DNA from: Membranipora membranacea
Lineage: Eukaryota > Bryozoa > Gymnolaemata > Cheilostomatida > Membraniporidae
Reading direction: 5' to 3'
NCBI GenBank assembly: GCA_914767715.1
Contig: OU612068.1
Location: 11,906,001 to 11,970,000, forward strand
Length of the DNA stretch: 64,000 nucleotides
The notes beneath the pieces are model-generated. The model had not been told where the DNA came from. It did not search any database and saw only the letters and a list, made by a program, of their open reading frames with translations. Within the stretch, counting starts at the first letter, position 1. The number at the start of each line of letters is the position of its first letter. The position numbers and the translations under genes were made by a program. Below are positions 1 through 9,853 of this stretch, in pieces.

Positions 1-350
1 AGTTGTATATGATCTCAGCTTCTAAAAGACATCTTTTCCACGCTTTCTCCGCTTGGTGAACAGATATCTGAAATTAACATCTATTGAAACAGAGAACGAA
101 CCACTTGGTGAGGATGTAACTGAAAGAAGTCGAATCAACTATAAGGAATTGGCTGTTAATCCGGGCACCATATCCCTCACTGAGAATATACCTAGTCTTA
201 CTATGTATTTATGTATTTTTGAGGGCCTGTTTGCTAAATGCGATAAAATCAGTTTGCAAGCTCTGATGCTGTGTGTTAAAAACAATTGCTGAATTTCTTT
301 AAATTCTTCGGGATCTCGAGCCATTCAAGTTTCTTTCTTTTATTTATTAG

Positions 351-1080
351 AGATTGATGAGTGTGAGGAGAAGTTACATGAGTGTCAGTATGGATGTGAG
401 AATACAGCAGGAGGTTATAGGTGCACATGCCCTGAAGGCATGCTGCTACGTGTCAACAGGAAGTCATGTGGAGACAAACACTCTAACAGTAGGTTATTAT
501 AATAAAGAAAATTTATCATGAGTAACATTACTGTTAAACGATAAAATTTGTAACATTCAGATATTTTCTCATATTCCTTCTTGTGAAAACTTGCGATACA
601 GTGCTGTCTCGAATTGCACTTGTTTGGTCATGACATCACAGCCCTTTATGTTGTCCGAGAAAGAAGTCGAAGGATTGATGGTTTTTTAAAAACTTTGTAG
701 TCAAGTTTAACAACTTTCTAATGTACCGATTTACAGGAACAGAAGAATGTGACATCACAAAAAAGAACTGTAGCTCATGTCGTCATTGCTTAGTACGCTG
801 TAGGGCTGGATATATACCAATAAACAATAAGTGTGTCTGTGAGTACCTTTTATATCAGCAAAACTTCATTAAATTAACTATGTTTAATATATTCTTGATT
901 TCTGATACAATAATCCAAGTATCAGCTCTCAGGCATTCAGCATATTAATTCTAAAATATTTAAATACATCTAAACCTCTTTTTTTTATTTGCAGCAAAGT
1001 GCGGACACAACAATGGTGGTTGTGAAGTTGGCAGAGTATGCTCAGTGGTAGAGAGGACTGGAGATGTGGTGTGTACATGA
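351..1080 (+). CDS. EGF-repeat protein, 3' terminal exons
   Basis: Three exons end a secreted or membrane protein built from EGF modules. Exon 351-488 follows a pyrimidine-rich acceptor and encodes a calcium-binding EGF module. It begins IDECEEKLHECQYGC, continues CENTAGGYRCTCPEG, and has the D/N-x-D/E-C start of cbEGF domains. Exon 737-838 encodes a shorter cysteine-rich module (EECDITKKNCSSCRHC), with a GTGAGT donor. Exon 995-1080 encodes KCGHNNGGCEVGRVC and ends at TGA 1078-1080. Exons 1 and 2 are 138 and 102 bp, symmetric phase 1-1 as is usual for EGF exons, and all junctions keep frame. The upstream part of the gene lies outside the window or is not recognisable in 1-350. A reading frame at 53-292 could be an upstream exon, but it has no recognised domain. 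cbEGF modules act in protein-protein contacts outside the cell; the exact protein cannot be named. Confidence 0.75.
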
Positions 1081-1116
1081 CCTTGACCTGATTAATCTGA
1101 GGCAGAAGCAAAGAAA

Positions 1117-1122
1117 AATAAA
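1117..1122 (+). terminator. Polyadenylation signal AATAAA of the EGF gene
   Basis: AATAAA lies 37 bases after the TGA of the EGF-repeat gene, the expected place for a short 3' UTR. Confidence 0.55.
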
Positions 1123-2029
1123 TTATTATATATAAATATTTGAAATGGAAAATCAATAACAACCAGTGTATTATTTTAATAGTTATGAATTAAAACGAGA
1201 AGCCACACATTGTGCTGTGAGGGTGAGGATATCAGGCTAAGCCACACAACACAAGATGTAGCCGTTCATAATCATCAAACTCATTTGAATGCTGTCAAAC
1301 AAACTACAGTATTGAGATGTTAACTTTGCAGGGAAGAATTTAACAGGAGTTGTCTGAAATGAAGACTAGGATTATCAAAGCTGCTTCTTCTGCTAATCAG
1401 CTTCAAAATAAGTCTAAAATTGACCCTCTAGGACCACCAGAAGTTGTGTTATAAGGCATTGAAGTCGACCCTTTCAATATTTGCTCGTGAGATTGGAAAG
1501 CCTGGGTGTGAGGTCACATCAGGGTTTTCGACCGATATTTGATATTTTTTGTATATGTAACTGTTAAAGTGAAACCAACATTTTTTCACCTCAAAATCTG
1601 CGTTAATCTTTTTCATTTTGTTACACTTGATTAATCTCTATGATGACATGAACTATGTTGGATTACAACTCGTTTCATCCAATTTTGATGAAATAACACG
1701 AGTCCAAGGTTTCTAATGGTAGACATATACGCAAAATGTTTGTTTATGACATCATACTCCTACGCAAAGCTCGCGAGCGAACGATAGCGAGGCCTTACTT
1801 TGATAAGTCATAACTTCAGTCCTAGTTGCCCAATTGGGCTGTTCTTGGGCTCATTTTGAAGCTTATAAGCTAAAGCAGTTCCTCTGATTAGTTTAACCTT
1901 TATTTCATGGATGCTCTATGGGACGATAAATGCTGATGATTTTATCATGTATTTGAAAATGATCAAGAATACAATCTATTATCTGGTAATGTTAGCGCAT
2001 TGAACAGCTATTTTTCATATTTGGTCTTT
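1123..2029. other. Intergenic, no gene seen
   Basis: No exon with matching splice sites and no recognised domain on either strand. The stretch is AT-rich with many stops in all frames. Confidence 0.5.
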
Positions 2030-2480
2030 ATTTCATGTTCTGACCCAGGAGTAACAGCGTTAACAGTGTTGCTCCTTGGTTCTGACTAACCATTTACTTC
2101 ACATAACATTCGGTGTTGTGTTAGCATTCCAGGCTTGGCTACCATTTTACAGGTGCTCCATCCACTGTGTGAAAGTGAGTCAGGCTCTCGCACCTTCACT
2201 CTGAACGGTCAGTTGAAAGTTAAGAAAGTAATTATCACACCGATCCTTCTTAACCAAACTAACAAAGATTTGGAAATTGTGGAGCACAAAATCATTGTGT
2301 GGTGGAATAAAAGAAGTATCAATGAATATTCAAACTCTCGCATTACAAATGTCTATCATGAAACTTGAAGAGTTGGTACAACCTTAAATGACTGGGATTT
2401 TGACTTAAAACTACCTTAGGTAAGTGTTACAGTTTTGCACAACTTTTGAGTATATCAGATTGTCAGCAATAATATGGCAA
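2030..2480 (+). repeat. Dispersed repeat, copy 1 (partner at 47215-47610)
   Basis: The block from the 'gttctgac' motif through 'gtaagtgttacagtttt' matches 47215-47610 with scattered substitutions and small indels. Shared landmarks include 'gttagcattccaggct', 'gaacggtcagttgaaa' and 'attgtgtggtggaataaaag'. A partly open frame (2135-2368) is interrupted in the other copy, so this is an old mobile-element segment, not a host gene. Here it directly precedes a reverse transcriptase fragment. Confidence 0.75.
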
Positions 2481-2960
2481 CTGCGACTCTTTCGTGTTGT
2501 ACCCATATTTAAGAGCAGAAACAAGAATGTTGCTTTTAACTACGGCCCAATTTCTGTCCTTTCAATGCTGTCTAAAATCTTTGAGGTTCACATAAACAGT
2601 TGTCTGAAGGAACACATATTCTCAAACAAATACATCAGCACAACCCAATCAGGGTTCCGGAAAGGTCACTAATGTTTATACATACAGTTCACAAGATTTT
2701 GAATGACAACACCAAACATAAGAAAATGGACAAATCTGTCGTTGGTATCTTTCTCAATTTCAGCAAAGCATGCGACTGTGGACCATGATATTTTTCTCAG
2801 TAAGCTAAAGACATTCAATATTACTGGTTTATCACTCCAGATTAACCAATCGTTCCTCAGAAGTCTTCATCAGTTTGTCTCTTTGAAAGGTACACTCTCC
2901 TAGACTCTTCCGATTAAAGGTGGTGTTCCCCAGGGTTCGGTTCTTGCCCCCACCTTATTG
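2481..2960 (+). mobile_element. Degenerate non-LTR retrotransposon (LINE) reverse transcriptase
   Basis: Fragments in all three forward frames read as one LINE RT. FKSRNKN...NYGPISVLSMLSKIFE corresponds to the NYRPIS block, TTQSGFRKGH to the QSGFR block, GIFLNFSKACD to the D-x-S-K-A-F-D block, and KGGVPQGSVLAP to the G-x-P-Q-G-S block. The order is that of the fingers-palm region of CR1/Jockey/L2-type RTs. Several frameshifts and stops make it inactive, and it ends before the catalytic ADD motif. Confidence 0.8.
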
Positions 2961-3329
2961 TAATCGCAATATATATTTCCAAATAATGGCCATTCTGAAT
3001 TACGCGCATGTAGCTTAGCTTCTCAAGCCGTGCTACACTAAAAATCATAACTTTACACTAGTTGTTCTAAACAAGGTTAATTTATGCGCAGTTTTCTGAT
3101 TGTAATTAACGTTAATGTGTTTTAGCTGCATCAGACAAACACTTACAACAAATAATGTTGTAGTTGATGAGAATTGACATACATACTTCCAAACACATTC
3201 AGTGTTGGCACTTTATACAACCCACAGTACATGGCAAATTTAAGCATTATAATGCTGCATTGGTCACAACATATTTTCCTATCCATATCCTAGCCACAGT
3301 TGTTTTCGCAAAGCGAACTACAAAGTTTT

Positions 3330-3641
3330 GTTTTTCCTTTTCCCTGAATAACATCATTGAAAGCGGACTGGTGCACAACCTACTAGCCATATACCAACAT
3401 CTCTCCGCCCAAGAGCGCTCTGATCTGGCGAAAATCACCAAGTGCGCCGAGAAGCTGTCCAAAGCCCCTCCCCCCCCCCCAACTGGCAGATACTATCAAA
3501 CACAGATTGAAAACCAAATCCCTCAGAATGGTGGCCACCAACGCACCTTACTCTCTACTCTCCTCTGACACCCTACCATTTGGGCATTTGAAGTATCTAC
3601 GCCAATGCATTAATCTCCGTAGAGACTGTTTGGCCTCATGA
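3330..3641 (+). mobile_element. LINE 3' end of ORF2 (C-terminal tail)
   Basis: ESGLVHNLLAIYQHL...AKITKCAEKLSKAP is followed, after a frameshift at the C-run 3468-3480, by LADTIKHRLKTKSLRMV and LKYLRQCINLRRDCLAS, stopping at TGA 3639-3641. This matches the C-terminal tail typical of LINE polyproteins (an AEK/K-I-h-G-x-P-L-x-x-L-A-D region, then an Arg-rich end). The frame runs to the very edge of the neighbouring 4.8-kb duplication. Confidence 0.6.
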
Positions 3642-4135
3642 TACATTGGAACATCGGCTTTGGCTTAGTGTAGCTTAGTCTTTTCAGACCTGCTTTCTGC
3701 AGTTCGACAAACATGTGAACAAATCTCTGCAAAATACAAATGGGCTTGTTTGAGTCCACCACTGAATCATCGATGGCAAGAAGTCATATATATTGAGAAT
3801 GAAATATCTGCTATGTCTATTTTATGAGAAAATACAGTAAAAGGAAGTTGTACACCCATGGCTGACATTGACTCTTCCTAGTGACTAGGCAAATGAAACA
3901 AAAAACGTCTTTATTGCTCTGCTGTGTCTAAACAAAGAGGTAGAGGGTCATTTGAAATATTCGGCAGTCTTTACTGCAGGAGAAAGAGAAGAAAAATAAA
4001 CTCAACTTACATCATGTGCAGCATCTACCGCAAACAATAGGTAGATTACCAGCCCGTATAAAAATGCTGACGCAGTTAAACTGCAACTTCCAAAAGGTTA
4101 TCAGAGATAAAAGGCATCATTTTAAACTCTTCCAT
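3630..4135 (-). pseudogene. Truncated, frameshifted 5' end of the 14-exon membrane-protein gene
   Basis: This is the copy of exons 1-2 of the gene at 52894-59708. Exon 1 (4135 down to 4011) is 125 bp where the intact exon has 126. One base is missing in the run that reads GTTTTAACT in the intact copy, which shifts the frame and creates an immediate TAA. Exon 2 starts at 3726 after the same acceptor, but homology stops at 3630, before its GTAAGT donor. The remaining 12 exons are absent. The fragment is therefore derived from, not ancestral to, the copy at 59.2 kb. Confidence 0.85.
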
Positions 4136-5142
4136 GAATATCAGATTTAGGAGTGAGTTGAGTCAATGCTGGCAAACAGCACAATGCTCTAACAATGAAA
4201 AGGCAGCCATTAGCAACAATCGCTCTACTACAATAATTAGGTCAGCGACTTTGTGTCATCCACAATGATCATTAGCAGTCCTCATGACAGGAACCATGAT
4301 TGTGGAGTTTTTGTAGTGTGTTGCCATTTTTTTGCTCGGAACAATCAATCTCAAAATGGTTTTTTCAGACATCAGATACTAACATCAGATAATGTTACTA
4401 CAAAAATAAATGTGGACTACTCATATACAAAACAGGTCAGATGTGTTTTTGGCCTTTTGTTTATGAGCGATTCTCTGTAATTGAAATTCATATCAACTAG
4501 AGCCCATCCAGAAATGGCTAAATTAACCTTAAACTTATATGTGCCTATGTGCATTCAAACTGTTATATCAGGCATAATAACATTCACAAATCTCGTTCAC
4601 TGTATGAATGTTGTCTGCTAAAATAACCTGTAGGTCTCATTTTCTTATTTACAGTCCTAATGACAGGAACATGGATTGTGGATTGATTGTGTTTGATTGT
4701 TTTTTTATTGGTCTAAGTTGAGGAAGGGGGGAGGCATATAAAATGTTCTGACTTGTATAGTTGTAATCATCAACCAATTCGAATGGAATCATTGACTCGC
4801 TACTTGTTTCTCTCTCTGTTTACATTATAAAAAGTGTTTCTCTCCTTGCATGACAGCCTTTATATAATAATCGCAGGTTAATTTCCAATTTCTTTTCATT
4901 TCAGTACTAACATCTGAAAGGTTTCTCAGTCTTACTCAGTTCTGACTTATCCTGTAAATATCTTGACCAGAGTAAACGGCAGGTAAACTTTATTTATGAT
5001 ATCGATATACTTTTTGTTATGCGTATATCCAAGCCTCAAAGGATAGGGGAGAAACAAAAAGACACCCAGCGGTACTTTCTAAATCATAAATCATGAAATT
5101 TTCCAGTTCTTTTGGAATATTAACAGAAAATTGTCTTCATAG

Positions 5143-5224
5143 TTGGCTTCTGAATCTCGATTAGGAGAGACAGCTGGAGTAGAGTACCCATCACATTGGA
5201 TGTTATCGTTATTAAAAGACAATG
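5143..5224 (+). CDS. Orphan internal exon candidate, copy 1
   Basis: A stretch bounded by a good acceptor (ttgtcttcatag) and a consensus donor (aatg|gtaagt) encodes ASESRLGETAGVEYPSHWML and SLLKDNG in one open frame (27 codons plus one base). The exon is identical in copy 2 (60719-60800). Mutations between the copies are seen just downstream of the donor. No partner exon with matching phase was found on the + strand, and no family is recognised. The reverse strand of the same block is also open, so strand is not certain. Confidence 0.35.
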
Positions 5225-5491
5225 GTAAGTCATTTGAATTGTACAAAAAGAAGACAACTAGAGTAAGATGTATTATGAGGTTTATCGCTGAGCCGAATGG
5301 AATTAGGTTTTTTGGTTCATTATTATAGGGAGGTAAAGATTTATATGCAGAACTCACGACCTAACAGGAGTACACCAAATGTTGATTAGAGCTGGATTGA
5401 TTCTTTGTGAACAAGATATATTATATAGATATATGTACAAGATATATGTCTATCAAGGAGAAGTGTGTTTATTCGGTATTGTTTTCTTAAC

Positions 5492-5497
5492 TTTATT
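5492..5497 (-). terminator. Polyadenylation signal of cysteine-rich peptide gene, copy 1
   Basis: TTTATT on the + strand reads AATAAA on the minus strand, 27 bases beyond the TAA of the peptide gene. A second one lies at 5468-5473. Both are conserved in copy 2 (61068-61073). Confidence 0.5.
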
Positions 5498-5523
5498 GGC
5501 TATATATTATTAAGCTGATGAAC

Positions 5524-5949
5524 TTAATATTTAAATGAACAGAAGCACTCGTTCTCTATACAGCGAGCCTTCTGGGTAGAAGCCCCGGTAGGTGCTACTT
5601 TATCACACAAGTGTCTTATGCATTTGTAATGAGAGTTGCAAGTTCCGAAGTATCCAGCAGTGATGGAAGTTGACTGTACTTCTACAATGAAGGAGAAATG
5701 GGATATCAAACTATTAATTCATGCTCAAAAATGTTTTCATGGAACCTCAACTAAGAAGTTTCAAAATGTTTAACCCAATTTGTCTTGGCATTCTTAAATA
5801 ATGTATATGAGAAACTCCATTGATCAAATATTAATTGACATTCAATTATACAGATTTTATAATAGTATTGCGAGAGTGTACATCTTACCTGGAATGACAA
5901 ACAGACAGACCACCAGTAGGACTAATGTTGTAGTGCTCCACATCTTCAT
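5524..5949 (-). CDS. Secreted six-cysteine peptide precursor, copy 1
   Basis: There are two coding exons. Exon 1 (5949 down to 5889) encodes MKMWSTTTLVLLVVCLFVIP, a textbook signal peptide, and ends at a GTAAGA donor in phase 1. Exon 2 (5681 down to 5524) follows acceptor CATTGTAG and encodes the mature part. The product is 72 residues. Mature cysteines are at 35, 41, 46, 61, 66 and 68 (spacing C-x5-C-x4-C-x14-C-x4-C-x-C), enough for three disulfides. A 5' UTR intron is suggested by an acceptor at 5987 just before the start, a donor at 7437, and a TATA box at 7506-7513. The C-x4-C-x-C end recalls defensin-like CS-alpha-beta folds, but the second spacing is 4 rather than the usual 3, so the fold is uncertain. 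Function is unknown: host defence, signalling or another secreted role. An intact paralog sits at 61100-61525. Confidence 0.75.
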
Positions 5950-7437
5950 TGTCTTGTATGGTAGGTTGGCTGGTTATCAAATTTCACTGTAAAGAAGAAA
6001 TTTAAACATTGTTGGATCAAAAGCTTGGTTTTAGGTTTTTTATGAAGAGTGAAATCCAAAAGTAAAGCAATCACATATTTACGTGCATTGATTTAACCAA
6101 CATGGTGGGCTTTAGAATAAAAGTTTTAAATAATTAACTAATTCTAAATGTCAATCAGTTAAATTTAATTAGTTATTATTAAAATAATTATCTTTATGAG
6201 TATAGGTAACTTCAATCATATTTAGTTAATGTCAAACTACCTTAAAGATGGAGTGTAATTCAGATCCAGCATTAATTGTAGACACTTGGTAGTCCATCTA
6301 CAAGGATTTACTTGTGCGGGGAGTAATAATATGGACCAACATTTTTTTATGAGACTTACTTTTACCAATTTGCTATGCTCAAAATTAAATCCTAAAAACT
6401 TATGAGATCACGGTTAATTACACGGAGCATAGCATGTCTTGTCAAGAGAAGCTACATTGAGCCATATTTAATAGCGTTAAGCATGATGATTAATGATATA
6501 TTGATTTATAATTCATTAGAAAATCAATATCATGCAGTGCACCTGCTTTCACACACATTGTGACACTGTAATTTAACTATAAACTGAACTGAAAATTATT
6601 GTATTACTACACTTTTTTACATCTAATTTTCTTCTAAAAAAAGAAAATTAGGTTTCAAAACAACATCAGCAGAGTCAAATATAGTTGAGGAATGTGTAGC
6701 TATAATGATTTTCAAAAATACTAAATTGATTGATAGGGCATTGTTTATGAGAGTCCTACATATGACATCATATTCTTGCTTATAAATGTAAACAAATTGT
6801 TATGATGTATTTGGCGCCAAATCGGAGCACATGTACAAAATCGGGATTGGGTGATCTATCAACCTGGATAGGGACAGGAAAAAGTGAATCTGACCCGTAC
6901 CCCCTCTTTAAAGAGACATTAGTAGAATGGTAGTAATTTTTTGACAACTTACATTTTTTTTCTGGAAGGAAGCTATACATAAAAAAGTACCAAATATTAG
7001 TCAAGGCACTTAGGCAACACTTCAGCTAGTAAAACTGATTTGTCTAAATGTGGATGAAACCACTGATTTGGTTTTACTGTCAATTTTTCAGTAATGAGTT
7101 GAATCCCGGAGCGGCTTAAAATTTTACGCCACAAACCAAAGGTCCACTTAGCAGCGCAAATAAATATCTTATTGAAACGCAATCAAATCATTGATACTGA
7201 CTGTGCACAGGTGTAAAGACATCGACAAGATATAACTCATCATTACATGGAATGAGATATGGGCGCACCTCAAACCATGAAAACTCCCTCAAATAAATCT
7301 TGTTTTGTTGCTGCAGTCACATTTTGAATATTACCATACCGATGGGGCTGTATAACAACATAAGTAATAATTGTAAACATGAGTGTTGAACTGACTACTA
7401 AAATAGGTTATGATTAACACTTGTATGTGAACTTTAC

Positions 7438-7481
7438 CTAGTAACTTGTTACTGTAATTCTTCTACAGGCTGCAGCAGATA
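7438..7481 (-). other. Predicted 5' UTR exon of the cysteine-rich peptide gene, copy 1
   Basis: Downstream of the minus-strand TATA box a short sequence ends at donor TACTAG|GTAAAG (7438/7437). It would splice to the acceptor at 5987 immediately before the signal-peptide exon. The 5' end is estimated from TATA spacing. An alternative reading is a + strand exon after acceptor ttctacag (7461-7468) that ends in a stop. Confidence 0.4.
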
Positions 7482-7505
7482 GAGCCCAGTTGTGTGATAT
7501 CTTGT

Positions 7506-7513
7506 CTTTTATA
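7506..7513 (-). promoter_or_regulatory. TATA box, cysteine-rich peptide gene copy 1
   Basis: TATAAAAG on the minus strand lies about 25 bases before the inferred 5' UTR exon. It is unchanged in copy 2 at 63082-63089. Confidence 0.5.
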
Positions 7514-8419
7514 CTAAACTAAAGAGTTGGCTGTTTGACTCCACTCCTTGAGTAAACCAATCAGAAATAAAACAGGCCACACCTCTGTGTACGTGGAAAA
7601 TATATCACTGTTTATTCCAGATACGTAGATGCAAAGCAGTGACAGTTCTTCTAGATGAGTTATCATTCATCAACCATTCCTATCTACTGTTTGGTAGAGT
7701 TGTAATGATGTAAATCCCTGGACTTTATATCTCCGAAGGCTCCTGTAAGGCCATTTTAAAGTTATGGAGAAAATTTGAGTTTACTGACTCTGAATGTATG
7801 CCATGCATGCGGACTTTGATAGAGATAGTTTTCTTCTACTATGTTATTCAATCTTTTTATGTTTTAGTATATCAGTCACATATGTATCATTTGAAAAGCC
7901 ATGTAGTAAATAGTGGCAATGCATTAAAATTATCCTGTGTATTGTAGACCTAAAAAGGCACTGTCTTATTGTTGTAGCTGCGATTCAGAACTAGCATCTT
8001 GTATAATATATGCTCACATAATGTTTGCAAAGTAAGACCAAATGAGTCAGTCATACATTCTTAAACAGCACTTACAAGACAAGCAGGGTGGGTTGGGGGC
8101 TGGGGCAGCTGTGGGGAAAATAGAATCGGGACAACATATGATATTTTGTGTTCAAGGCTTTGAATATGCATTTTCAAGCAATAAAAGTTGGAAATTTGAC
8201 TTACATTTAAATGTCCCCAAAAAGGCAATGAATTGCGTTTTTTAAACTGTAGATATCTGGAATTTTTTTGTAAAATCAGAAATTGAATCGCACCAATCAT
8301 TTTGACTGTCATATAGTTCAGACTTATCCTACTCGGTCAATATAATAAGACGAAAAATAGCATATAATCCTTAAATTGTAAATTCATTTATGGTTGTGAT
8401 ATATATTATATATTAATGT

Positions 8420-8422
<3 letters not shown>

Positions 8423-8452
<30 letters not shown>
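8423..8452. repeat. (AT)n microsatellite
   Basis: An uninterrupted AT dinucleotide run lies exactly where homology to copy 2 can no longer be followed because the window ends. Confidence 0.95.
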
Positions 8453-8456
<4 letters not shown>

Positions 8457-8903
8457 ACTTTATAAGCATAAATCTTATTTGTTTAGTGTTTCTCAGAATA
8501 AGCTGAAATAAAACTTAAGAAAACGATGCAATAATTAGTCAAACAAAGGTGGATTAAAACAACTTAATCTGTTTTCAAAGCAATCGATGTCCTTTACTGA
8601 ATACTGAAACTAATTTTGCATCAGCCATTGATTTTGTTTCGGAGCCTTGTACACGAATGATAGAAGCAACCTGAAGTGCGAAAGTCTTGTTGAGTAGTGA
8701 ATTCCCTGCTTGCCCGTATCATCCAAAAATGTATGAGCAAAATGTGAAGTAAGTTCACCTTGATCAAGCGTCATTCAATTAATTTAGCCCAACCTGCCAA
8801 AAGATTATTTAGTTTTGATACCATTCTCACAGGGTTGTTGGGAGTCAAAGCTGATCACACTCTAGTGGTAAGCAATGACCACACTCTTACGGTTTTGTTG
8901 CTG

Positions 8904-9589
8904 CGATAAAGCTCAGCACTCAACCATGTAAAATCTATACAAGTCTCAACTGCTTGTTCTATTGATAAAAATCTCATTTTGATCAATATTAATATGATTT
9001 TTTGTCGCTGCAATTATGCTTTGTTCAGATGAGAGGGGGGTTTGAGATTGTGTGGATATTTCAATATCATCCAACCAACAAGGTTACTAAGCATCATTTT
9101 TCAATATTCATCTTTGGTATGCTGAACCAACCTGTGATGAATTTTTTCGTAACCACTTTTTTCCAAAACTGCTGGCTCGTAATGTTTCTCAGGTATTTAT
9201 GAATAGTTTCTTCGACCACATTATGTCAAATACCACGATCGTTACCATGTACCATCAGTTTTTGACATAATGTGGTCGAAGAAACTATTCATAAATACCT
9301 GGGAAACATTACGAGCCAGCAGTTTTGGAAAAAAGTGGTTACGAAAAAATTCATCACAGGTTGGTTCAGCATACCAAAGATGAATATTGAAAAATGATGC
9401 TGAGTAACCTTGTTGGTTGGATGACATTGAAATATCCACACAATCTCAAACCCCCCTCTCATCTGAACAAGAGCACAATTGCAGCGACAAAAAAATTATA
9501 TTAATATTGATCAAAATGAGATTTTTATCAATAGAATAAGCGGTTGAGACTTGTATAGATTTTACATGGTTGAGTGCTGAGCTTTATCG
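8904..9589. repeat. Near-perfect long palindrome (arms about 327 and 329 bp, 30-bp spacer)
   Basis: Arm 8904-9230 is the reverse complement of 9261-9589 with only a handful of differences. The spacer is 9231-9260. Landmarks are 'cgataaagctcagcactcaa' in the left arm and 'ttgagtgctgagctttatcg' in the right. Each arm, read toward the centre, contains an open stretch with NQQGY, SFFNIHLWYAEPTCDEFF and LLARNVSQVFMNSFFDHIMS; the left arm has one stop where the right arm has Ser. It is either a foldback element or an inverted duplication of a fragment of an unrecognised gene or transposon. Confidence 0.9.
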
Positions 9590-9599
9590 TTGATTAAAT

Positions 9600-9853
9600 T
9601 AATTGTTGATTAAAGTCAGATGTCATATCACAGGCCACACCCCGAAGCTTGAGTGGCAAAATACCAGTTGCCTGAGGGGCTAGGCTGCAATATCTGCGCC
9701 CATTAGCTCTCTGTTTGCACGCAGGTTGGAACAAACCTGGGGGCCAACCAAACCCCAGTAGTCGATAGACTGCAATGGGATTCGTACCCATGACCTTCAA
9801 CATATGCATGCTGGAGGGACGGCGCTCTAACCAACTGAGCTACCTCCTTATCC
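9600..9853 (-). mobile_element. tRNA-derived SINE
   Basis: On the minus strand the head reads GGTAGCTCAGTTGGTTAGAG (A box and D-arm, GCTC/GAGC stem). A perfect T-arm follows, ATGGG-TACGAAT-CCCAT, with a B box. The anticodon arm does not fold and the unit continues about 170 bases beyond the tRNA-like head, so it is a SINE and not a tRNA gene. It lies directly beside the palindrome's right arm. Confidence 0.7.

Larger units (their letters stand above)
3630..8424. repeat. Large direct duplication, copy 1 (about 4.8 kb)
   Basis: The segment is nearly identical to 59202-64000 in the same orientation. It begins at the shared 'ttggcctcatg' and can be followed without break to 'taatgtatcat', where the window cuts copy 2. 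The copies are 4795 and 4799 bp long and differ by scattered single-base changes and a few one-base indels. It carries the six-cysteine peptide gene and a broken 5' end of the 14-exon membrane-protein gene. Copy 1 is followed by an (AT)n tract at 8423-8452. Confidence 0.95.

Noticed and set aside
3164-3568. 134-residue ORF with a proline run as a host gene
   Set aside because: The proline run is a C homopolymer. The C-terminal half in the neighbouring frame matches a LINE tail, so it is transposon debris.
4253-4480. Ulp1-type protease fragment (HDCGVFV)
   Set aside because: Only a six-residue resemblance, without the catalytic His and Asp context, and the motif is part of a short local repeat.
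8042-8312. Overlapping ORFs on both strands within the duplication
   Set aside because: Present in both copies only because the copies are nearly identical; one is disrupted by point changes in copy 2, and there are no splice sites or domains.
9770-9850. tRNA gene on the minus strand
   Set aside because: D- and T-arms are good, but no anticodon arm or acceptor stem can be formed and the sequence continues as a SINE body.
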